Positions 1 to 9,860 of a stretch of 64,000 bases of DNA are shown piece after piece. Position numbers and translations under genes: made by a program. Position 1 is the first letter of the stretch, and each line of letters starts with the position of its first letter. The notes under the pieces are model-generated. The model did not search any database. It was not told the DNA's origin and saw nothing but the letters and a program-made list of their open reading frames with translations. Source of the stretch: Batrachochytrium dendrobatidis JAM81 (lineage: Eukaryota; Chytridiomycota; Chytridiomycetes; Rhizophydiales); the NCBI RefSeq assembly GCF_000203795.2, contig NW_006281106.1, forward strand, positions 377,302 through 441,301. The letters are read 5' to 3'.

Positions 1-298
1 CAAATGATTTCCTACTAAAAACATCTATGGCGCACAGGAGATACTTGTATCCAGCATTCCATCTTGCATATTTAGACAAATCAATCAAATCCACTTGCCA
101 TTGGTCATTGACTGAATAAACAGTTATGGGGCTGAATGCTGGCCTTCTTCGTGATTCTTGATGAAGTTGGACTTCTTGCTGGTCAAGAAACTTTTTGATT
201 TGTGACATTGGAAGTTGTTTGTTCAGCTTCAAGTATAATTTCTGCGCTGAAATGAAGCCAGTCTTGGGACTGTAATACAATTCGTAAAGCTTATCCAT
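1..298 (-). CDS. Integrase (rve/DDE) of a Polinton-like element, N-terminal part, cut by window edge
   Basis: The minus strand reads from an ATG at 298 into the window edge without a stop. The protein begins MDKLYELYYSPKTGF and continues through NDQWQVDLIDLSKYARW, which carries the first catalytic Asp of an rve integrase. It is a close relative of the intact integrase at 13,054-14,064, with the same start and the same helical N-terminal region before the catalytic core. Immediately upstream (323 onward) is the tail of a DNA polymerase B, the same gene order as in the fuller element. The C-terminal half lies outside the window, so intactness cannot be judged. The function, insertion of element DNA, is from family knowledge. 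Confidence 0.85.
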   Translation of the reverse strand, partial: MDKLYELYYSPKTGFISAQKLYLKLNKQLPMSQIKKFLDQQEVQLHQESRRRPAFSPITVYSVNDQWQVDLIDLSKYARWNAGYKYLLCAIDVFSRKSF

Positions 299-322
299 AA
301 CCTAAAACAAGAAATTAAGTTT

Positions 323-530
323 TTACAATTCAGCTGAAAGTGTTTCAAAACCTACTCGGGATCGTTTATCATTAAACAATTTCATTCCTGTTCTTGTTGG
401 AGAATACGTATTCATCGGTGTTGTAGTCCATGATTTTCTACATCAAAAATATAAATCTTGCAAAATCGATATGAATTGTTGCTATTAAAACCATTTACTA
501 CGCTACCACTGTTATTTCCAAAGCTGTTGA
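323..530 (-). pseudogene. C-terminal remnant of a protein-primed DNA polymerase B
   Basis: The minus strand encodes MNTYSPTRTGMKLFNDKRSR and then a stop at 323-325. This matches the last residues of the polymerase at 14,089 (MNTYSLTNTAIKLFNDKRLR). A further weak match (Gly/Asn-rich, NGF) lies at about 500-530, separated by about 65 bp that could be an intron or an insertion. Nothing of the catalytic domain is present. It sits just upstream of the edge integrase, reproducing the polymerase-integrase order of the element at 13-16 kb. Confidence 0.7.
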
Positions 531-1055
531 GTTGATTGAAATCGTAACTAACCAAATCTACTGAGATATGTCCAACAAAACAATCATGTCAATCATGTCG
601 AATGTGATTTATTGATCAGCTATCCGTGAGCCATGAGCCATGAACAATGAACAATGATAAATAGAATGAAACTTTGCGGCTTTGATTTGAACATTGACAA
701 CTATGCAAGTTGGTTTCAAGTTTACTGTGTGCATTGACACATGGCCACACATTGACAGATCAACAGACTACAGCTAGCGACAATCTGAATCAACTTTGGA
801 TGATATATATTTATATTTCAACAACCATTTCCACATGGTTTGAATTGCTCGAACAAATCAAACAATCAGTCAAATATTTGGTATACAGTGACAGTATATG
901 TTGTAGTAATGGATTGTATATGTGATGATAACTATCCATAATCAGGGTGACAATTTGATACTACCTGATTACTGAATACATGATCGCAATCAAAGAGATC
1001 AACACAATATACTACTGGGGTTGATCATACACCAACAGCGATGCTTGTATATTGA
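531..1055. other. AT-rich intergenic stretch, no gene recognised
   Basis: I see no supported gene. There are short simple repeats near 580-656: a 9-bp direct repeat AATCATGTC, and alternating GAGCCAT/GAACAAT units. A 71-codon open frame at 710-925 has low-complexity composition and no recognisable feature. Confidence 0.5.
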
Positions 1056-1111
1056 TTCACCCTACAGGGTGTTTTCGGCTTTGTTCACCCTACATGGTGT
1101 TTCTGGGTTTG
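1056..1111. repeat. Two tandem 28-bp units, each with an inverted repeat
   Basis: Two 28-bp units lie head to tail. The first contains CACCCTACAGGGTG (1,058-1,071), a perfect 6-bp inverted repeat around a 2-bp spacer. The second contains CACCCTACATGGTG (1,086-1,099), the same with one change. They end 66 bp before the start codon of the protease-like gene, so a promoter role is possible but not shown. Confidence 0.6.
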
Positions 1112-1177
1112 TCAGAATATCCATTTGAAAGTGTTGACTGTCACCCTTGAAGTTGCCGTCATTATAAAACAGCAGTC

Positions 1178-2871
1178 ATGTATCAGATTCAATACATTTT
1201 CATCACATTACTCGATACAATGTTGATTATTCTAGAATGCGTTATACTTGCGTTACAAGCAGTTGCTGCAGTTCGACTTGCATTAGATTCACCTTTTGAA
1301 ATTATCAGTCAATCAAGCAATAGGCTATCAAAACGATCACCCGTTGAATTGGATGATGATGTTGCTCAATGTTTTACAATAAAATTTAATGTTCATGGAG
1401 TTGATGTATGTATCATGCCATGTCATGCATTGTAGTTTGACATCAATTTGTACCACGTTGAATCAATCTCATACTTGTTTAAAATAGTTGAATTTACGAG
1501 TCGATTCATCAATGGCTGATATAATGGTACCACTTCCTAGTTCAATCAACGATATAGGTTTGACTCCACAACACACTCCAAATGGACAACCCTTTACTAT
1601 AAAGTACAAAAACGAAGAGTATAGAGGAATTAGTTCCGACGCAGCTGTGACGATTCCGGGTACTGGGATAACTGGCATCAATTTACCAGTACTATCAGCT
1701 GAAAAACAATCGCCAGATCTAGTTGGCATCCATCCAAAGTTTGATGGAGTATTTGGGTTTTCCTATTCCTCGTTGTCAAAACATCATCCACCAGCCACTG
1801 CGATAGATGCTTTGTACAAAGATGGTGTCATTCCCAATAACGAGATTGGCATTCAACTATGTCCGTATGAAATGCTGCAAGAAAGTTTCATCAATATAGG
1901 AAACACAGACGTAGCTGCAAAATGCGGAACGAATGGAAAAAGTGTTGCATGGGTACAATCACCATCAGACGGTTACTTTAGTGTCAACATCAAGAGTATA
2001 CTAGTCAATGGCAAACAAGTGGATCTGCCCGAGGAATTCCAGCAAGTTGTGGAAAATGGACGTACTCTGTATTCATATCTACATACATGCTTTACATATA
2101 TACGTTTTCCTAAAACAGTCGTGGATGTGCTGATCAATGCTATTCTTGATAATAATGCGATCACTACCAAAAGTATATTATTTAGAAACAAACTTGGCAA
2201 AATAATGATTAAAAGCAGCTTAAAAAACAACTATCTAATGTTCCAATCCGATTATAATATTGATTTGGACAAGCTGCCGACGCTTTCAATTGTAATGTTT
2301 GCTCAAACCCCCGTAACTGATGACAATAGCAACTCCGTTGTAACGATCAAACTGGGTCCTAGAGATTATATGCAGAGATATGATTCTAAAAATTGTAAAT
2401 ATTTGACAATTGTATGTAATGTGTTGTTTGATTAACCTGACTGACATACATGTTGGATTATAGTTGTGTTTACTGTAGAAGCTGGTCCAAATGATAATGC
2501 AGTTCTTGGTGCATCATTTATGACCCGACTTGCAATAACATTTGATTTACTAAATATACGCATTGGGTTTGGTCCTGGATGTGGATGCGAAATCGCGACT
2601 GACGGATATCCTATTATTTCAAACGGTTATCAAGTGCTCTGGTCACCATCACAGTAAGTTGTTTGATATTGATGTGTGTATGTGTAGATTGATACTGATT
2701 ATGAATTTGATGCATAGTGTTAGACTGCCTGAACAACCAAGTACTTCAGGTTCAAGTGGCACATTTATTCGCAGAAGGAAACCAACAACTACAACTGATC
2801 AAGTAGCTGTACCTGAATACACTCACCACACTGTCAAGAGTCACAAACAGACTCTCAATAAACTCGATTGA
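1178..2871 (+). CDS. Secreted pepsin-like (A1 family) aspartyl protease homologue with altered active sites
   Basis: Four exons, join(1178..1405,1488..2415,2464..2653,2718..2871), keep frame across GT-AG introns of 82, 48 and 64 bp and give 499 residues. The N-terminus is hydrophobic (signal peptide; Met15 is an alternative start), followed by a short propeptide. The C-terminal lobe ends with VLGASFMTRLAITFDL and IGFGPGCGC, the conserved end of pepsin-like proteases. Where the family has the first catalytic D-T/S-G the protein reads VDSSMADIMVPL, and where it has the second it reads VVENGRTLYSYL. The first Gly and the second catalytic Asp are therefore replaced. The fold assignment is strong, but activity is doubtful. 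The frame is otherwise clean, so it may be an expressed non-catalytic paralogue. The C-terminal tail is Ser/Thr-rich. Confidence 0.85.
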
Positions 2872-3090
2872 ATACAATTTATTATAAACAAACTGATACT
2901 ATATGTATTTTTAATGTGGTGTGTCCATGTTTGATTGTGTGATATGTTCAAGCCGTGCATGTATTGGATCAGTCCAGTGTGTATTGTAGTTGTTTGGTAC
3001 ACAATGATCATGCATACTATTGTATTGGTAACGCATGGCATGGATTGAATACACATCATGATCGCATAGCTCAGTCACGATCCAATTGAC

Positions 3091-5092
3091 ACAAACAGTC
3101 AAGTCGTGTAGTTTGGGTTCAGCTCGACACATTTGTATTGTCAATCTCGGACAAAACATCAAAAGTGAATCAAGATCAACTGGAACAACCAACAGACTGG
3201 ATCCAGTATGTGTAGTTGCACTGGGTTGTATATACTGATCACAGTAAACAACTCGAGTGTCATTTTACTGATTGTGGTTATGGTTATGGTGACATGCCAG
3301 TGTTTGATACATACAGCATTACAATGATGGGTCAGCAACAATGTGATGGAACTGGATGCGTAATATCAAAACCATGCTCAGAATACGTCATATAACGACA
3401 ACTTGCAGTCATATTGATGTAAATGGACCACTAAATAACAATGTTGACATGCAAACAACAGTTGCATTACTGGCATGTGTCATCATTGTTGTTGAACTAG
3501 ATTGCGATCGTATCTGTGATTCAGAATACAACAAATGTGTGTACAGAGTTGTATTGACAATCAAACACAATATATCGATTGCAATACATGGATATGGGTT
3601 CAGACTTGATGATCGTACAATGCATGGTTACTAAAAGTGCACAAAGTGTAGATTCGACAATATAGTCTGATTGTGTGTCATATGGTGGTTGTTGTATATC
3701 AAACACGCAATACAGTCAATGTGTAGTAACTATTGTATATTGCAATGCAGAATACAGTCATTTCAGGATGAATATCAAAGTGATCCATTTTACATGAATA
3801 CGGTTGTAAAACAAAACGTTTGCGGCCACACAACACTCATGAAGGGTGCTTTTCAAAATACCTGATCAAACGGTCATAAAAGCATCATACAATTGACACG
3901 ATCATCAAATTGATCAATATGATATTATGATTAGGGAGCATCATATTGTCTAGTTTGATAGTAAACCGCTACAAACAATCAAATAACTCTGTACAATTGG
4001 TTAACCTAAAAGGGTTGGTTTGCTATACAAAACATACAAATACAACCAAGTACATTCAATTTTATAATCAACAATCTGCTCATCTAACCATCTTTTAAGC
4101 CCATCCACCAATCTAATGAAGTTCATTGACATTTTGTTCGTACTGAGCGCGGCAGCAACCGCTAATGCAATACTGGTTTCAGATAACGGCAATGACTCAG
4201 CTCAGGCATCAAGCACTTCCAGTCAAGTGCCTGGTCCAACCAATGAACCTGAACCAGGCACTTCCGGACAAGGCCAGCAATACTTGCATCGAACTGGTCC
4301 AAATGCTCCAAAACGAAGTCGAAAACGCCCAATCAGTAAGCCTGGTCCAAGTGCTCCAAAACGAAGTCGGAAACAATCGATGAATCAACCCGGTCCAAGC
4401 ACTTCCAATCAAGACCAGCAACAGCCAATGAACGAAGAAGAGTCGGGAAATACTGCTCCAAGTCAAGAGGCTGTATTAAGCGAAGAAGACCAGAAAACCT
4501 TGGATAGTCTAAAGCAAAAAGTTGAAGACTTTAAAAAATTGCAAGAGAGCATAAACCAAGCCTATTCTGATGGTGCACTTTATCGATTAACTCAATTGGC
4601 AGGGTTAGGAAAAGGAAAAGGTATGTCTGAGCCAAGTTACAGCCCAGAAGCTAAAAAACAATTGGAAGAAGATTGTGAAGAAGCAGAAAGAGAACTAGAA
4701 AGTATCAAACAAAAAGTGAAAAAGGCTATGAAATTTTTTGGGTTTCAATATGAAGATTCGAGTTCAGAAGAGTCGAGTTCAGATTCAGATTGATGATGTG
4801 TCAATCAATTTGTTAATGAATAAATTTAAACTTTCTGGTGTGTTGATATTTGTCGAGTATTATGAATGGGTCAACAATCATATTATTGATTGAATACTGT
4901 ATGTTTGTGTATACTGTGTTGGGTATTACATCAACAGTTATTGGATTGTTGATTGATACATTGACACGACTTGTTCCATATACATCAATGACCTGATAAC
5001 AACCAGTGTTATTTGTACGTGTAACTACCAGTTGGACTTGAAATCACTTGTCAGTTGTATGGCTGTATGATACCACCAACCGACCATGTCGT
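3091..5092 (+). repeat. Left arm of a 2-kb inverted repeat
   Basis: This segment matches the reverse complement of 19,801-21,806. From about 3,219 to 5,030 the arms are almost identical (I saw two clear differences, near 3,514-3,516). At both edges (3,091-3,218 and 5,031-5,092) they differ at roughly one base in ten. The arm carries the secreted-protein gene at 4,116-4,793. The other 1 kb (3,091-4,115) shows only short open frames without recognisable features. The tail, 4,794-5,092, is AT-rich. Confidence 0.9.
4116..4793 (+). CDS. Small secreted Ser/Pro-rich protein with basic repeat and coiled-coil tail (copy 1)
   Basis: Single exon, 225 residues. A signal peptide of about 18 residues (MKFIDILFVLSAAATANA) is followed by a low-complexity Ser/Thr/Pro region. 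Then come three related modules beginning GPNAPKRSRK, GPSAPKRSRK and GPSTSNQDQ; two carry a KRSRK basic cluster resembling a nuclear localisation signal. Residues about 125-210 are charged and heptad-like (coiled coil). The last residues are acidic and Ser-rich (DSSSEESSSDSD). This layout is typical of expanded secreted families in Batrachochytrium; no enzymatic domain is visible. An identical protein is encoded in the other arm of the inverted repeat. A role as host-directed effector is inference only. Confidence 0.8.
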   Translation: MKFIDILFVLSAAATANAILVSDNGNDSAQASSTSSQVPGPTNEPEPGTSGQGQQYLHRTGPNAPKRSRKRPISKPGPSAPKRSRKQSMNQPGPSTSNQDQQQPMNEEESGNTAPSQEAVLSEEDQKTLDSLKQKVEDFKKLQESINQAYSDGALYRLTQLAGLGKGKGMSEPSYSPEAKKQLEEDCEEAERELESIKQKVKKAMKFFGFQYEDSSSEESSSDSD

Positions 5093-5569
5093 GTATTGTA
5101 CAACAAACGGAGCAATACACTTGTTGAAAGTCGGATGTAGATTGCGTCATTAACTGGTTCGATATTGGTCAATTAGTGTTGTGTCAGTTTGCAATGTAAT
5201 ATATGTAGTGTGGTATTACGACCATGGTATTGCCAGATTTTTGTAAGCTTCGGGTTTGTAGTGTAGATATAATCTGTAACTGTTTGTAGTTATCAGAAGA
5301 AACCAAACCAAAAGTGTAATGTGAAGCTGCACAATAGTTCAAGATTAACAGATTTTATCTTTTCAGGAATAGTGAAAAGATGCAATAAAGTAATTACAAG
5401 ATTGAAATAGTTTGAAGAGTTGTTTATTAATGAGATAGTTATGGGCTCTTTTATAGTAATTGATTGTTTGTGTCTTGTGGCATGACCATGTGGATTGTTT
5501 GATAATAAAGGAGGGTTAATTAGGAGGCGTAAAGTGGAAGCTACTAGGATTATCACTATACCATATTAC
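5093..5569. other. No gene recognised
   Basis: AT-rich DNA between the inverted-repeat arm and old transposon remnants. An antisense open frame at 5,293-5,556 has no recognisable similarity and low-complexity composition. Confidence 0.4.
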
Positions 5570-5722
5570 CACTTGGGAGTATCCTGCATGGATATTCCAA
5601 CATAATTTCCATGCAGATGTAACCCAGTTTTTGGATTATAGTACAAGTTGTAGTTTTTTCATAATCCACCATAAGAAAATAAGCTTTTACAATTTAGTTG
5701 AAAATGGTTTAAAACCAACTTG
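5570..5722 (-). pseudogene. Relic of integrase start and polymerase B end
   Basis: DNA here aligns by eye with the integrase-start/polymerase-end junction seen at 241-360 and 14,030-14,130. About 5,610-5,665 corresponds to the integrase N-terminus. 5,671-5,722 corresponds to the last codons of the polymerase, with a stop shortly after residues like VGFKPFSTKL. It is far more decayed than the other copies. The match stops at 5,722, exactly where the AGTAGTA end motif begins. Confidence 0.55.
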
Positions 5723-5765
5723 AGTAGTATAGATTGAGCACCGGATGATACCAGTTTTCTTGACC
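5723..5765 (+). repeat. Element end motif (AGTAGTA...AGCACCGGATGATACC), copy 1
   Basis: Reads AGTAGTATAG, then TTGAGCACCGG, then ATGATACCAGTTTT. It is shared with 10,387, 17,982 (inverted), 18,764 and 19,801 (inverted). A partial duplicate (GATGATACCAGTTTTTT) recurs near 5,928, and a second shared phrase (TTAGGAGC...TGTGCCAGA) occurs near 5,880 and 5,997. This suggests a local duplication of the terminal region. Confidence 0.65.
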
Positions 5766-6049
5766 GATAAATACCAATTAATTTGGTCTGGTTGTCAAAA
5801 ATCGCAAGTTATCGGAGATAAGGAACACTGTCAAAAACATTAGAGCAGAGTACTGGTTGGTTTATTGGTTTGAAATGTTAGGAGCTTCTGTGCCAGATTC
5901 GTACTGTACCTTTTAAGCAGAATACGATGATACCAGTTTTTTCAACGGGTACTTGGTCATTAAGGGAACTGATGGAAAGCTAGTAAATTTGAAGGTTTTA
6001 GGAGCATATTGTGCCAGACTCATAATTGATGCTTGAATTGATTTAGAGT

Positions 6050-6726
6050 TTATGAATTCATTTTACTTTCGATAAACTGGCAGTAAGTTCCAAAGTCTTC
6101 AACTTTCCCAAGCACATTTCGGCGAAAATCGTAGCAAAAATGTTTACAATTCTTGCCTACAAAGTTATAATCCATGCTGCTTTCATTTCTTGTGAATTCA
6201 AGTATTTTAGAAAATGATATTTCTAGCCCATCCCAATGATCGACTTCTTGCTCGTGGGATTCAATCCAACCATCCATTTTGCCCAACACAACGCCATTGG
6301 TAGATCGTTCTGATAACCAACGAGTAGTATCATCAGCCATGAGAACATGACTAAAATGAGTGAACATTTTTTTGATGGTGATGATTGAATCCAGTGAAGA
6401 ATCCAACAGTACCTCGCATGAATTCAATGGCAGGATTTCCAGGTAGGTAAGAACAAACAGTTTTAATTGACTTGATTCGCAAGCAGGAATATTCACTAGA
6501 GTCGTAAGAGTCAAAACTTTGAGATGAATTCTCGATTATCTTCATTCAAAAGAAAAATGGAAAGAGTTGAAATCTCTCTTGAACAATGACTCTTTTTCCA
6601 TGCCATTAAACAGATGATTAGTTTGTTTAACATACCAACTGGTAAATCACAAAACTTTACATTTAAAATTACAGGAAAATTATCAATAGAATCACCACTA
6701 CTACTAGAAAGATCTCGCTTCGTCAA
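6050..6726 (-). CDS. Putative NlpC/P60-superfamily-like protein (LRAT/PPPDE-type NC-x-HF motif)
   Basis: Three reading frames link through plausible introns. The first exon ends near 6,640 after residues KFCDLPVG. The second covers about 6,420-6,540 (NSSQSFDSYDSSEYSC to NPAIEFMR). The last covers about 6,050-6,352 and ends with a stop at 6,050. The last exon contains SHVLMADDTTRWLSERSTNG and YNFVGKNCKHFCYDF. An Asn-Cys-x-His-Phe motif preceded by an upstream His is the layout of LRAT-like and PPPDE cysteine hydrolases, so a thiol hydrolase or acyltransferase is possible. The first exon and true start are not resolved; the frame is open to about 6,779 and a start near 6,830 is conceivable. The superfamily call is tentative. 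Confidence 0.4.
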
Positions 6727-6896
6727 ACCAACAATTCCAGGTTTTTTACCTTTGATGTAATGGCCTTTAATACCACTCTACTAGTAGGAGTGGGTGATGA
6801 TGAAGAGAATTCAATTTCATTTTGTGTCTGTTCGTTTGCGTAAAGCGAACTACCTTATGGGGTAGAGGTTCACCTTAACAAACATTACACATCTAA

Positions 6897-8335
6897 ATGG
6901 ACGACACAATATGTGAAGAGGAATATCAGGTTCTCAATTGGGTCAGAAAGATAGCAGTAATGAACAACCAAGAGCTTTCTGCTCATTTCAAAAAACTTTC
7001 CAAAACCGCCAAAAAGCAATTAGCATCAATACCAGTTATCAATTCGCAACCAAAGACTGCTTCGTTTCCCTTTGTTTTATCCTTGCCAGCCTCTGGACAT
7101 CAAAACGATCGGTTATCTCCAGCCAGTACTGCCCGTAATGAATCGCCTACTCGGATGGATATTGTACCAGTCTTATTGACTTCTCCAAACAGAACAACAA
7201 GGAGCAGAAGAAAAGCTTTCAATGATTCAGAAAGTGAGGAGGACAAAGAGTATCGACCAAGAATAAGGCCGAGAGAGTTACTGGTAGAGTTGCTCCAACT
7301 ACTCCGGTAGTTTTATATGCTGAGCATCAAAAGATCAAAGAATTGCTAACAGCGTATGCTCCTATTAAACGATGGCAAAGATACGCTGAAACCCATGGAA
7401 CAACATCATATCAAAGGCAACCAATATACGAAACAGCACAAATGATAGAATGATCTAATCACCAGGAAGTTGAAAATGATGAGCTCATTACCAAATTTTA
7501 CATTGATATCAAACATAGGTACAACTCTACTGGAATCAACAATATTCATATTTTAATTATCTTCAGCAATTTAGTTTGATTTTGGCGCTGGAATGTGAAA
7601 GGCTGTCTTTCATCACTTCAACATTGGGCAAAAACTCGCTATACTTCACGACCGATTACAAAATGACATTCCAAGACTCGAAAACATTCTAAAAGAAGGA
7701 TTATCAATGGATTTAAGGTATGAATATTATTTACGCCGCCAAAAGACACCATAGGGCCTTTATTATTTCCACATCCACATCCTTGACTTTACTGACACAC
7801 ATAGGACTTTTAGAAAATATCGGAACTACTATGAATTGCTAACAGAGATGCCTCGCTTCAAACATTGTACTATTTCATTTCGAAGAATGCGTGATATCAT
7901 ACCTCAAATTCGCAAATGGTTCAATCAGCAGAGTGCCAAGCGCTACCAGGAACTCATATTTTGTCAAGAGGATTCTGGAGATCTAAACCTACAGAATATC
8001 ACAATTTTGATTGTCAAAGCTATTAACGATCATGAAGACGACCCAGCTCCAAGTGAAATTGATGCGGAAGAACCAGATTCGACAGATGAAGAACTGATAG
8101 AGGAAGATGGTTTATTGGAAGAAGAGACTGAAACCCCCAGTAATCGTCCCATTACCTTGGAACTATTTAGAGATAACACCATGTGGTTCAATTACAACCC
8201 TCAAGCCCATAGGGAATCAATGTGTACAATCTGTCAAGAAGGCTACAATTCTACTTCAAGGATATCTTCTCTGGCATGTACGCACTTTTACCATGAAGAT
8301 TGTATCCAGCAATGGTTAACATCCCATTAACTGTC
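6897..8335 (+). pseudogene. Chytrid RING-family gene (helical domain plus RING-H2), disrupted
   Basis: The start at 6,897 opens MDDTICEEEYQVLNWVRK, and the frame runs to 7,310. The continuation (RVTGRVAPTTPVVLYAEH...) is in another frame from about 7,275, a shift at a GAGAGAG run. Later blocks at about 7,465-7,519, 7,590-7,718 and 7,804-8,330 look like further exons; the block at about 7,570-7,718 contains a TGA. The last exon has RTFRKYRNYYELL, a very acidic stretch, and a RING-H2 beginning CTICQEGYNSTSR with CTHFYHEDC. The RING ends at a TAA (8,328-8,330) before its final ligands. The next frame gives VCPLS, so the seventh Cys is displaced and the eighth is Ser. If intact it would be an E3 ubiquitin ligase. 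It converges on the Crinkler at 8,471. Confidence 0.6.
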
Positions 8336-8470
8336 TGTCCGTTGTCTAACCACGTCGTAGGATAATAAGGTGGTCCAAACCTATTTGGCATAATATAAAG
8401 ACAATGACAGCGTTGCTTGAAAACTTTAATATAAATAATTTTAGCAACGTACATAATATATTCAAGAATT

Positions 8471-9440
8471 TCATCTTTTAATAGTGTAATCAAATTCAAC
8501 CTTGCCATCAACTCTGTAATGACTTCCCGACGGATAAACAACCATTAATCCTAATCGATGAGCTTCTTCGCGACAGCCATCGGGGAATCGGGCTCCACAA
8601 GCAACTCCAACAATCTTACTATACTTTGCATTAAGTATTTTTTGAGACGAAAGTTGAATCATTTTAGGAAATTGATTCACCCTTTCTGCGATTTTCTCAA
8701 CTTTTTCGACTGTCATGGCATGTTTTGCTTCCAAGAGATAAAGAATATCTTTTGACAATAAGATTCCGTCCCATTCTTGAATTTGGCTTCCCGTTGAATC
8801 ATATATGTCAGTAGGCAAATCGATAGGGGATGCTTGGAGTTTCTCCATAAGATAGGTCTTCATGGATAGTAGCGTCTTTGCTTCCATCGCATCCGCTTCT
8901 TTTTTTGTCATCCTGAGAAATCTTGCGAATATTTGTAAACTTGATACTTTTTACCGTGCTCGATATCATCAAAATTAACTATAACTTTCTTTGGGTCAGC
9001 CATGTGGATGAGTCCTTTGCCATTTTTATAGATATCACGCAGGTTCTCGTTGTTCTTGATACTGTATTCAACATATTCATCCGTAAGCTCTCCATCATCA
9101 TCGGTATCACGAATATATATGGTTTTTGTTGCAACTGAGTCTCGAGTAGCAGGAATGATTTTGACAAACAAGGGGATTTTGCTGGTGTTGTTGCTGATGT
9201 CAGTTTAAGGAGTTCTTTGAGTGCAAGCCCAGGGTCAAGTGCTTCTTTGTTGATAGAAGTGAATAAAGCAACTTGAGCGTTAGTGTTGAGTTTTTGCTTG
9301 ACCTTGTCGGCAAAGTCATCGATATTGATACAGCTTTTGGTGGAGACTTGAGTCGATGGGCCTCCATTGTGCTTTACTCATAGTTTTGATGCTGCTTTAT
9401 GTGTAGAGTAGCAGCATCTTCCAATTGCACGAGAAAACAT
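8471..9440 (-). pseudogene. Crinkler (CRN) effector-like gene 1, broken
   Basis: From an ATG at 9,440 the minus strand encodes a CRN-type header: a short leader, a VKHNGG motif, then a ubiquitin-like block (INIDDFADKVKQKL). It continues through a middle region (8,908-9,171) to a C-terminal domain (8,471-8,911) with QEWDGILLSKDILYLLEAKH. The D...EAK pattern fits a PD-(D/E)XK nuclease fold, known from CRN effectors. Breaks seen: an in-frame TGA at about 9,379 where copy 2 has TGG (Trp); a one-base shift near an A-run at about 9,190; and a shift with an ATGA overlap at 8,908-8,911. It is unlikely to make a full-length product. CRNs are secreted or cytoplasmic effectors or selfish-conflict proteins; their role here is unknown. 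Confidence 0.75.
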
Positions 9441-9604
9441 TTGAATTTAAAAAAGAAAAAAAAAGATCACAAAAAAAGTGAATTCAATTCAATCATATAA
9501 TAAAAGTAAACAGGAATGAACATGAAATTTATTATATTTGAATTTTGAAAATGCTCTATTTCAAGCGTTAGCTATGATATTTTTTAGCCCATCTTTGACA
9601 TTTT
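9441..9604. other. A-rich spacer
   Basis: Short A-rich spacer (including AAAAAAGAAAAAAAAAG near 9,450) upstream of the Crinkler start. It resembles the A/T-run at 11,610-11,640 upstream of Crinkler 2, consistent with a shared promoter region. Confidence 0.4.
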
Positions 9605-9808
9605 CTACTTTTGTAATCGTCCTCTTTCGATATCTGAATTATTAGCGTAGTTATTGCGATATCTCAGTCGTTTGAATTCCTTGTTTTGAGTATAGTAATT
9701 TCTATACCATTTCTTCAATTGTTCTTGTTGTTGTTCCGAATATAAATCCCAATTCTTGGCGCATTGTAAATAGTCTTTGTAATTCTTGATTGAATCGATA
9801 AATGTCAT
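9605..9808 (-). CDS. Small Lys/Tyr-rich element protein (older copy)
   Basis: 67 codons from MTFIDSIKNYKDYLQ, rich in Tyr, Lys, Arg, Asn and Gln (QQQEQLKKWYRNYY). It is clearly related to the 78-codon protein at 12,786-13,022 (MTFISFIKTHQAYIHC..., EQEQLRKWYRDYYAKNK). In both elements it follows the integrase on the same strand. Conserved position and sequence argue for a real element gene. The older copy is shorter at its C-terminus. It has no recognisable domain; the basic, aromatic composition would suit nucleic-acid binding, which is inference. Confidence 0.6.
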   Translation of the reverse strand: MTFIDSIKNYKDYLQCAKNWDLYSEQQQEQLKKWYRNYYTQNKEFKRLRYRNNYANNSDIERGRLQK

Positions 9809-9860
9809 TTACTATTACTCTAGAAAATAGGCTTCTTGAAATATCTTGCGTCTTTTGTTT

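Noticed and set aside
3091..3220. Repeat-induced point mutation (RIP) as the cause of edge differences
   Set aside because: Changes include several types and occur only at the edges, while the core is untouched; RIP would affect the whole duplicated arm.
3356..3634. 92-codon open frame in the inverted repeat (and its mirror at 21,261-21,539)
   Set aside because: No signal peptide, domain or conserved composition; the two arms differ here by a nonconservative change, and many equally long frames overlap it on both strands.
3925..3945. TTAGGG as a telomere trace
   Set aside because: A single copy in AT-rich DNA; no tandem array.
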